Positions 6,382 to 11,795 of a stretch of 11,795 nt of DNA are shown one piece after another. How positions within the stretch are numbered: the stretch's first letter is position 1; every line of letters begins with the position of its first letter. This DNA is from Bacillota bacterium (GTDB taxonomy: Bacteria > Bacillota_A > Clostridia > DSM-8532), in assembly GCA_023424865.1 (NCBI GenBank), contig JAFADM010000212.1, positions 1 to 11,795 of the forward strand, in the 5' to 3' direction. The notes beneath the pieces were generated by a model. The model worked only from the letters and a program-made list of their open reading frames with translations. It was not told where the DNA came from and searched no databases. A program made the position numbers and the translations under genes.

Positions 6382-7152
6382 ATGATGAACAAGGTTGAAA
6401 TATGCGGTGTCAATACATCAAAACTACCTTTGCTTTCCAGCAGTAAAATGGATGAGCTCTTTAAAAAAATAAAGAAAGGAGACAAGGCTGCCAGAGAAGA
6501 ATTTATTCAGGGAAATTTAAGACTTGTATTGAGTATCATACAGCGGTTCGGCAACCGGGGAGAAAATGCGGACGACCTTTTTCAGGTTGGCTGCATCGGC
6601 CTTATAAAAGCCATTGACAATTTTGATGTAACGCAAAACGTGAAGTTTTCCACCTATGCGGTGCCAATGATAATTGGTGAAATACGCCGGTATTTAAGGG
6701 ACAATAACCCTATCCGGGTAAGCCGATCCCTTAAGGATACGGCCTATAAGGCGCTTCAGGCCCGCGATAAGCTGGTGGGCAAGGAATCCAAGGAGCCCAG
6801 CGTGAATGATATAGCCAAAGAGCTGGGAATATCCAAGGAAGATGTGGTTATGGCTCTGGATGCAATCCAGGAACCTATTTCACTTTTTGAGTCCGTATAC
6901 CACGACGGCGGTGACGCCATCTATGTTATGGATCAGGTGAAGGATGACAAAAACAGTGACGAAAAATGGCTTGAAAGCATTTCCATCAATGAAGCCATGA
7001 GCAAGCTCAGCGACAGGGAACAGAAGATTGTAGATCTTCGTTTCTTCCAGGGGAGAACACAGATGGAGGTGGCCGAGGAAATAGGTATTTCTCAGGCTCA
7101 GGTATCCCGCCTGGAGAAGTCGGCGCTGAAGCATATGCAAAAGTATGTCTGA
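6382..7152 (+). CDS. sigG: RNA polymerase sporulation sigma factor G (late forespore)
   Basis: Late forespore sigma factor that drives spore-maturation genes such as those for small acid-soluble proteins and germinant receptors. The 256-aa protein (260 in B. subtilis) begins with the sigma-G signature KVEICGVNTSKLP. Region 2 follows with NLRLVLSIIQRFGNRGEN, DDLFQVGCIGLIKAIDNFD and KFSTYAVPMIIGEIRRYLRDNNPIRVSRSLKD. Region 3 contains PISLFESVYHDGGDAIYVMDQ, and region 4 TQMEVAEEIGISQAQVSRLEKSALK. There are tandem ATG codons at 6382 and 6385; GAGGTG at 6367-6372 serves either. Gln43 takes the place aligned with B. subtilis Asn45, a residue linked to inhibition by the anti-sigma factor CsfB/Gin. 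The gene has its own 205-base leader region after sigE, as expected for separate forespore transcription, and ends before the terminator at 7255. Confidence 0.96.
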   Translation: MMNKVEICGVNTSKLPLLSSSKMDELFKKIKKGDKAAREEFIQGNLRLVLSIIQRFGNRGENADDLFQVGCIGLIKAIDNFDVTQNVKFSTYAVPMIIGEIRRYLRDNNPIRVSRSLKDTAYKALQARDKLVGKESKEPSVNDIAKELGISKEDVVMALDAIQEPISLFESVYHDGGDAIYVMDQVKDDKNSDEKWLESISINEAMSKLSDREQKIVDLRFFQGRTQMEVAEEIGISQAQVSRLEKSALKHMQKYV

Positions 7153-7254
7153 TAAAGTAACCAAGCTTTAAGTCTTTTAAATCTGAAATTCCTTAAATGT
7201 TCTATTTCAAGCAATGACATTACTCCTTCGCAAAAAAGCGAGGATGCAGAATAG

Positions 7255-7283
7255 AAGCCGGTTCTTAAAGGAACCGGCTTTTT
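7255..7283 (+). terminator. Rho-independent terminator after sigG
   Basis: A perfect 10-bp stem (AAGCCGGTTC at 7255-7264 with GAACCGGCTT at 7271-7280), a 6-base loop and a run of five T (7279-7283). It lies 102 bases after the sigG stop and closes the spoIIGA-sigE-sigG block. A smaller hairpin (7226-7231 with 7238-7243, loop of six A, no T-run) stands just before it. Confidence 0.93.
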
Positions 7284-7384
7284 GCTGTGAAAGGCCTTTG
7301 TAAAAATAAATGCCGCCTCAGGGGGAAGAGTAAGGTTTCTTCCTGCTTTCACTTGCCTTTAGGATAGTTTTTCTAGCAAGGATA

Positions 7385-7393
7385 TGTTAGTAT
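7385..7393 (+). promoter_or_regulatory. Possible extended -10 promoter of nrdR
   Basis: TGT followed by TAGTAT (7388-7393) has the TGn form of an extended -10 element, 33 bases before the nrdR ATG. No good -35 is seen 17 bases upstream. The rest of the gap between the terminator and nrdR shows no other structure, and no NrdR-box palindrome was recognised. Confidence 0.33.
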
Positions 7394-7425
7394 GAATTAA
7401 AGATGATAGAACGAGGTAGAACACA

Positions 7426-7881
7426 ATGAAATGCCCATATTGTACCTGTCAGGAAGATAAGGTTATCGACTCCAGACCCACGGATGAAGGCGCAACCATT
7501 AGGAGGCGAAGGGAGTGTCTAAGCTGCCATAAACGGTACACTACCTATGAAAAAGTAGAAAATCTTCCCATTATGGTAGTGAAGAAGGACGGCACACGAC
7601 AGGTCTATGATCGGGATAAAATACGCAAGGGTATTTTGAGAGCCTGTGAAAAACGATCTGTCTCCATGAGCCAGATTGAAACGATTCTTGACAGCATCGA
7701 ATTTCAAATAAGCAACTCACTTGAAAGAGAAATTCCGACACATACTATAGGTGAACTGGTTATGGACAAGCTCAAGGAGCTGGATGAGGTTGCTTATGTT
7801 CGGTTTGCGTCTGTCTATCGCCAATTCAAGGATATCAATACTTTTATGAATGAGCTTAATAAGCTTTTAAAAGAGAAATAA
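7426..7881 (+). CDS. nrdR: Transcriptional repressor NrdR
   Basis: ATP/dATP-sensing repressor of ribonucleotide reductase genes. The 151-aa length is standard. The N-terminal zinc ribbon has Cys3, Cys6, Cys31 and Cys34 in CPYCTC...[13 protein letters not shown], with the basic DNA-contacting stretch TIRRRRE between the pairs. The ATP-cone domain follows from about residue 47 ([22 protein letters not shown]) and runs to [21 protein letters not shown] at 7413-7417 lies 8 bases before the ATG. No reductase genes are in the window, so its targets lie elsewhere. In Clostridia nrdR is often found a short distance downstream of sigG, as here. A terminator separates it from sigG, so it is probably its own transcription unit. 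Confidence 0.97.
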   Translation: MKCPYCTCQEDKVIDSRPTDEGATIRRRRECLSCHKRYTTYEKVENLPIMVVKKDGTRQVYDRDKIRKGILRACEKRSVSMSQIETILDSIEFQISNSLEREIPTHTIGELVMDKLKELDEVAYVRFASVYRQFKDINTFMNELNKLLKEK

Positions 7882-8070
7882 AAACGCTTCATCAGTGGTA
7901 AATACATATGGAACGGTTTACAAGCTAGTTGCCGCAACATTAAACCCTGTAGCCTTGCGTGGTTGGGACAGACCGCCATTGGCTCCTTTTATGTATACTC
8001 CCAACAGGAGTCCATGGGGGACAGGCTCTGGTCGCGGAATTACTTTTTGAGCCAATCCGGAACAGGCGGG

Positions 8071-9249
8071 ATGTCATTGAGCAAAATGGATATGAAGAAA
8101 ATAAATGAAATTATTAAAGGTACGTTGGCAGTCATTGAAGACAGCAAAGGTGCCATTTTTGACATAGCTGAAAACGCACGGCGGGAAGTTGTTTACCTTA
8201 AAGAGGAGATAGTAACCCTCCAGTCCGATGTGGCAGGGATCATTTCTCAGTGTGATGATTTGGAGAAAAGGCTTGCCCGAAGCAGGCACAAGCTTGCCAT
8301 AATCAGCAAGGAGTATGAAAAGTATTCGGAAAAGGAAATGCAGGCCGCCTATCAGGAAGCCAATCAAATGCTGGTGGATTTGGAGGTTGCCAGAGAAAGG
8401 GAGAGGCAGACCATTATTCGCCGCAATGATACGGAACGAAAGCTTAAATGGGCCTCTGAAACGGTAGGAAAAGCTGAAAGGCTGGTTGCACGGGTTGGAA
8501 CGGTCTTTGACTATTTGTCAAACGATCTTCAGAAGCTGGACAATCATCTGGAGGGTGCGGAAAATAAAAAGAACCTCGCCATACAAATCATTCGTACCCA
8601 GGAAGACGAAAGAAGAAGAATTGCCCGCGAAATGCATGACGGTCCGGCCCAGGCAATGACCAATGTGGTGCTCAAGGCAGAGGTTTGTGAAAGATTGGCG
8701 GAGGTGGATATTCAAAAAGCAAAGCTGGAGCTGACGGGTCTAAAGTCCATCGTCAGAGCGTGCCTCAAGGATGTAAGGCGCATTATATATGATTTACGGC
8801 CAATGTCGATTGATGACCTGGGGCTTCGTCCTACGCTATCGAAATATGTCGAATCATACGGGATAGAGTCGAATTTTCAGATAGAATTGAAAATTATCGG
8901 AGATGATGGTAGGATAAAGGATAGGAATATCATTATTGCCATTTTCAGAGTGGTTCAGGAAAGCTTGAATAACATTCGAAAGCATGCCCAGGCAAATTCC
9001 GTCTTTATTCTGATGGAGTGTTCCAATTCAGGAATCAATCTCAGAATAAAGGATGACGGTAAGGGGTTCGATATAAAATGTCTTGAACGCAGAGGCATCA
9101 ATGATACCGACCGGCTTGGAATCTATGGTATGAAAGAGAGAGTGGAGCTGTTGGAAGGCAAGTTTTCAATCGATTCTGTTCCGGGAAAAGGAACGACTGT
9201 AAAGGTTTATCTGCCATACTCGATTCAGGAGGGCATAAGCAATGAGTAG
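8071..9249 (+). CDS. degS: DegS-like cytoplasmic sensor histidine kinase
   Basis: Soluble two-component kinase of the DegS group with no membrane helices. From ATG 8071 it has 392 aa. A long helical/coiled-coil sensor region covers about residues 1-175 (RREVVYLKEEI, CDDLEKRLARSRHKL, EYEKYSEKEMQAAYQEA). The HisKA_3 dimerisation motif EDERRRIAREMHDGPAQAM then contains the phospho-accepting His189, and RRIIYDLRPMSIDDLGLRPTL follows. The HATPase domain has the N box QESLNNIRKHA, DDGKGFD and the GIYGMKERVELLEG lid. His189 has the same number as in B. subtilis DegS, and the start MSLSKMD aligns with MNKTKMD, supporting 8071 although no good Shine-Dalgarno precedes it. A TTG at 8077 with AGGCGGG 6 bases upstream is an alternative. 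The frame is open further upstream, but that part looks non-coding. The 189-base gap after nrdR contains a TATACT (7994-7999) without a clear -35. Confidence 0.9.
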   Translation: MSLSKMDMKKINEIIKGTLAVIEDSKGAIFDIAENARREVVYLKEEIVTLQSDVAGIISQCDDLEKRLARSRHKLAIISKEYEKYSEKEMQAAYQEANQMLVDLEVARERERQTIIRRNDTERKLKWASETVGKAERLVARVGTVFDYLSNDLQKLDNHLEGAENKKNLAIQIIRTQEDERRRIAREMHDGPAQAMTNVVLKAEVCERLAEVDIQKAKLELTGLKSIVRACLKDVRRIIYDLRPMSIDDLGLRPTLSKYVESYGIESNFQIELKIIGDDGRIKDRNIIIAIFRVVQESLNNIRKHAQANSVFILMECSNSGINLRIKDDGKGFDIKCLERRGINDTDRLGIYGMKERVELLEGKFSIDSVPGKGTTVKVYLPYSIQEGISNE

Positions 9250-9886
9250 AATCCGGGTAATGCTGGTAGAAGATCATTCAATGATACGCGATGGCCTGAA
9301 ACAGCTCTTAGAGCTGGAACCTGATATTGATGTCTGTGCAGGTGTTTCAGACGGAAGCCTGGCTATTCAGTATTATTCCGATGTAAAACCCGATGTGGTA
9401 TTGATGGATATCAATATGCCCAGGGTTAATGGCCTGGAAGCGTTAGAACGCATTCGGAAAATGGATTCATCATCAAAAATCATCATGCTTACCATTCATC
9501 AGGACAGAGAATATTTGATGCGAGCCCTGGAGCTTGGGGCTATCGGCTATATTCTTAAGGATGCGGATGCCAAGGTGTTAATTGACAGCGTAAGGTGCGT
9601 GTATTCGGGCAAAACCTATATCCAGCCCAATATGGCCAATGAGCTTGTAAGCGAATATCAGCGGCGCAAAAAGGGTATGGATGAGATACGCCAGTTCCTC
9701 ACCATCAGGGAATTGGAAGTTCTGAAGCTATTATCAAAAGGTATGTTGAATAAGGAAATTGCCAATGTCTTGTATATCAGCGAAAAAACAGTTAAAAATC
9801 ACATCTCCAGCATTTTTCGCAAGCTTGATGTACAGGACAGAACTCAGGCTGCTGTGTATGCTGTAAAGAACAAAATAGCCGAGTAA
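9242..9886 (+). CDS. degU: DegU-like response regulator (NarL/LuxR family)
   Basis: Partner of the preceding kinase: a DNA-binding response regulator of 214 aa. The receiver domain (1-120) has acidic residues Glu10 and Asp11, phosphorylation site Asp56 in VVLMDINMP, Thr84 (IIMLTIHQD) and Lys106 (GYILKDAD). Asp56 carries the same number as in B. subtilis DegU. After a short linker, the LuxR-type helix-turn-helix starts at about 152: LTIRELEVLKLLSKGMLNKE, then LYISEKTVKNHISSIFRKL and DVQDRTQAAVYA, a close match to the DegU C-terminus. The start overlaps the kinase stop by 8 bases, and an excellent AGGAGGG (9227-9233) sits 8 bases upstream, so the pair is translationally coupled. In Bacillus, DegS-DegU control motility, exoenzymes and biofilm; the regulon here is unknown. 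The gene symbol rests on similarity from memory, not on a search. Confidence 0.9.
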   Translation: MSRIRVMLVEDHSMIRDGLKQLLELEPDIDVCAGVSDGSLAIQYYSDVKPDVVLMDINMPRVNGLEALERIRKMDSSSKIIMLTIHQDREYLMRALELGAIGYILKDADAKVLIDSVRCVYSGKTYIQPNMANELVSEYQRRKKGMDEIRQFLTIRELEVLKLLSKGMLNKEIANVLYISEKTVKNHISSIFRKLDVQDRTQAAVYAVKNKIAE

Positions 9887-9952
9887 CGAAAGAGACAGAT
9901 GCCCTGCTCCTGTTTACCCATATCTCCATCGGATCTGGCTGGAGGATAGAAG

Positions 9953-11647
9953 ATGACGACACCGGAAAACAGAATAGATAAAGGTAAAAAGATATCCTAC
10001 CGGATGTTGATAAAAGAAAGTAGCCATATCCTTATATTTACTGCTGTCTTTATATGCTCCATTATTTTCACCTGTTTTTATGAAAATAATGGCTGGCATA
10101 GGGTCCGTACAACTTTTCAGCATGATCTGTATACGATTTTTGGCTTGCTCTCGCTTACCTTGTCCATATCTATTTTTATGGTGTCCCTTTATATTCTGCC
10201 CCAAAATAAAACCCTCAGAGTCTATCTGTCCTTTTTTACCTTTTTCGTTATTGCGCTGGTGGATGGCGTAGAGCTTGTACAGCTCTCCTTTTTTGATATT
10301 GACAACCCCAATATGGAGATTGCACTGCTCTTTCTGTCAGATTTGTTAAACGGCATGGGCTTTTTTCTTATGGTAACTTTGAACCTGGAAAAGACCACAG
10401 GAGCCCGGCTTCGCAATGTAATGGCTCTTGGCGGAGTTATAAGCCTTATTCCTGCAGGGATTCTTGTAGCCGCAACCCTGACCTCCAAGCTGGTCTTTTT
10501 CAGGGAGGGTGAAGGGCTGTCCCTGCTGGGGTACATTCTGGTGGCAGGACTGTTAATCATGTTCTTATCCATTGTTTACAGGTCGGCTAAAAACTATCTG
10601 TTAACCCGTGATGAAATGGATAAAATTCTTATTTTCGCTTTTCTGATGATGTTTTTCAGTATACTGTACTATTTGGGTATGACTGAATTTGACTCTATTC
10701 ACAGTATCTTTCGTCATGGCTTTAAGTTTGCCGCCTATGTTCTCTTTTTCGGGGTGTTTTTTAATAAAAGTGTGCATCGGCCGTACCTTCTTCTTTCCAG
10801 GGCAAAGGAGGAGCTCCGGGAATATGCTGACGAACTGGATGCCCTGGTGGACATGCGTACGGCTGAGCTGCGGCTGAGCAACGATAAGCTCATGGCGGAT
10901 CTTGAAATCGCTCGGAGCATTCAGCAATCCATGCTTCCTGCGGTTCTTCCCAAAACCGACTACATCACCTTTGCTCCCGGCTATATACCGGCAGATAAGC
11001 TAAGCGGTGATTTTTATCATGTGTTCAGAATCAATGAGGCCCAATATGGCATGTGCGTGGGCGATGTTTCGGGCCACGGTGTCTCGGCCGCCATGCTCAG
11101 CATCTTTTCCTTCCAGAAGCTCCAGTCCCTTATGGAGGAAACGGGGGGAGAGGCCATGACACTGCCTTCCGTCGTTCTGAAGCATCTGTATGATTCCTTT
11201 AACGCCTCGAATTTTAATGACGATATGTATACGGTTCTTCTCTACGGGGTTTTGAATGTGGAAACCGGGATTTTTTCCTATGCCTCGGGAGGGCTTAACA
11301 CCGTACCCCTTCGGGTGCGCCCCGATGGCTCCATTCAGGAGCTGGATAATGACGGCTTTGCCATATGCAAGCTTGGAAGCTTCCTTAAGCCCAAGTTTGT
11401 TAACCATCAGATACTTCTTTTTCCAGGCGACCGTCTGGTTCTTTATACCGATGGCCTGGTGGATGCAAGGGATCCTGACAGGAATACTTATTCCCTGGAA
11501 AGACTGAAATCTGTTATTCAGAAGAATTATAAATGGGATGCGGAGCACCTCACCCGAAGCATTGTCAACGATGTGACGGCCTTTGCCGTTGGCAAGCTGG
11601 AGGATGATGTAACCCTTTTAACAGTTGATGTTTTAGCTCAATATTAA
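9953..11647 (+). CDS. Membrane-anchored PP2C-type serine phosphatase (RsbU/SpoIIE-like)
   Basis: 564-aa signalling phosphatase. The N-terminal 275 residues form about eight hydrophobic helices (near 26-42, 61-82, 89-106, 124-142, 156-174, 190-208, 225-242, 256-271), a membrane sensor domain with a layout like MASE-type modules, perhaps MASE3. A charged helix (about 281-320, SRAKEELREYADELDALVD) links to LEIARSIQQSMLP, the usual entry to RsbU-like phosphatases. The PP2C core has the metal-binding aspartates in SGDFYH (Asp353), GDVSGHG (Asp371), LYTDGLVDA (Asp500) and EDDVTLL (551-552). Relatives usually read GDFYD where this reads GDFYH; the essential first Asp is kept. Such enzymes typically dephosphorylate an anti-sigma-factor antagonist, but no such gene is adjacent. 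GGAGG at 9941-9945, 7 bases upstream, supports the ATG. Lying 66 bases after the degU-like gene on the same strand, it is probably co-transcribed. Confidence 0.9.
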   Translation: MTTPENRIDKGKKISYRMLIKESSHILIFTAVFICSIIFTCFYENNGWHRVRTTFQHDLYTIFGLLSLTLSISIFMVSLYILPQNKTLRVYLSFFTFFVIALVDGVELVQLSFFDIDNPNMEIALLFLSDLLNGMGFFLMVTLNLEKTTGARLRNVMALGGVISLIPAGILVAATLTSKLVFFREGEGLSLLGYILVAGLLIMFLSIVYRSAKNYLLTRDEMDKILIFAFLMMFFSILYYLGMTEFDSIHSIFRHGFKFAAYVLFFGVFFNKSVHRPYLLLSRAKEELREYADELDALVDMRTAELRLSNDKLMADLEIARSIQQSMLPAVLPKTDYITFAPGYIPADKLSGDFYHVFRINEAQYGMCVGDVSGHGVSAAMLSIFSFQKLQSLMEETGGEAMTLPSVVLKHLYDSFNASNFNDDMYTVLLYGVLNVETGIFSYASGGLNTVPLRVRPDGSIQELDNDGFAICKLGSFLKPKFVNHQILLFPGDRLVLYTDGLVDARDPDRNTYSLERLKSVIQKNYKWDAEHLTRSIVNDVTAFAVGKLEDDVTLLTVDVLAQY

Positions 11648-11659
11648 TTTAATTGGGTA

Positions 11660-11688
11660 TTTACAAGTCAAAAAGAGGATGCTATAAT
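11660..11688 (+). promoter_or_regulatory. Strong housekeeping promoter for tRNA-Val
   Basis: TTTACA (11660-11665, one mismatch to the -35 consensus), a 17-base spacer and a perfect TATAAT (11683-11688) preceded by TGC, the extended -10 motif. Transcription would start near 11695, about 24 bases before the mature tRNA. No terminator for the preceding phosphatase gene was seen between its stop at 11647 and this promoter. Confidence 0.85.
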
Positions 11689-11718
11689 AACAAATGTCTC
11701 TGAAAGAGCACATTATAC

Positions 11719-11794
11719 GGGCGATTAACTCAGTTGGTAGAGTGTCACTTTGACGTAGTGAAAGTCGGGGATTCGAGTTCCTCATCGCCCACCA
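11719..11794 (+). tRNA. tRNA-Val (anticodon GAC)
   Basis: A complete 76-base cloverleaf. The acceptor stem GGGCGAT pairs perfectly with ATCGCCC. The D arm is ACTC/GAGT with loop AGTTGGTA. The anticodon stem TCACT/AGTGA carries loop TTGACGT, giving anticodon GAC (11752-11754), which reads valine GUC/GUU. The variable loop is five bases. The T arm is GGGGA/TCCTC (one G-U pair) with the canonical TTCGAGT loop. Discriminator A and an encoded CCA (11792-11794) end it, one base before the window edge. It may be the first gene of a tRNA cluster continuing downstream. Confidence 0.96.
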
Positions 11795-11795
11795 T

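Noticed and set aside
7226..7243. Attenuator hairpin before the sigG terminator
   Set aside because: Short stem with one wobble, no T-run and no anti-terminator alternative that I could find.
7963..8070. Upstream extension of the degS-like frame
   Set aside because: Start 8071 places His at 189 and aligns residue by residue with the B. subtilis N-terminus; the extension shows no similarity to the family.
7882..8070. Small RNA or riboswitch in the nrdR-degS gap
   Set aside because: Only scattered 4-5 bp pairings and a lone TATACT; nothing matches a known class.

Overview
The window looks like chromosomal DNA from an endospore-forming, Gram-positive anaerobe of the Clostridia type. It carries the spoIIGA-sigE-sigG cell-fate cluster. 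It also has the rseP-ispG pair typical of Firmicutes isoprenoid/envelope operons, nrdR close to sigG, and a DegS/DegU-type two-component system. The genus cannot be named from this sequence. No insertion sequence, phage gene or CRISPR array was seen; the gene order reads as core chromosome.

Layout. (1) 1-2378, plus strand: the 3' part of the site-2 protease gene rseP (its start lies before the window), then complete ispG of the MEP isoprenoid pathway. A long GU-rich-compensated hairpin lies between them. (2) 2365-4191, minus strand: an asparagine-synthetase-like gene, convergent with and overlapping the end of ispG. It is a full-length intact frame, yet key residues of both active sites are replaced. 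(3) 4192-4509: a divergent regulatory region with two near-consensus Spo0A-type boxes and a possible promoter. (4) 4510-7152, plus strand: spoIIGA (pro-sigma-E processing protease), sigE (with a pro-sequence) and sigG, whose leader could fold over its own ribosome binding site. A strong terminator (7255-7283) closes this block. (5) 7426-7881: nrdR. (6) 8071-11647: a degS-like soluble sensor kinase, an overlapping degU-like response regulator, and an eight-helix membrane protein with a C-terminal PP2C (RsbU/SpoIIE-type) phosphatase domain. (7) 11660-11794: a strong promoter followed by tRNA-Val(GAC), ending one base before the window edge.

How the genes work together. The middle block is the compartment-specific sporulation switch: sigma E is made as an inactive precursor and processed by SpoIIGA in the mother cell, and sigma G acts later in the forespore. 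The last protein block has the parts of a signalling module (kinase, regulator, serine phosphatase), but no anti-sigma or anti-anti-sigma partner is visible here. The most unusual item is the asparagine-synthetase homologue that appears to have lost both catalytic centres and is transcribed divergently from spoIIGA.
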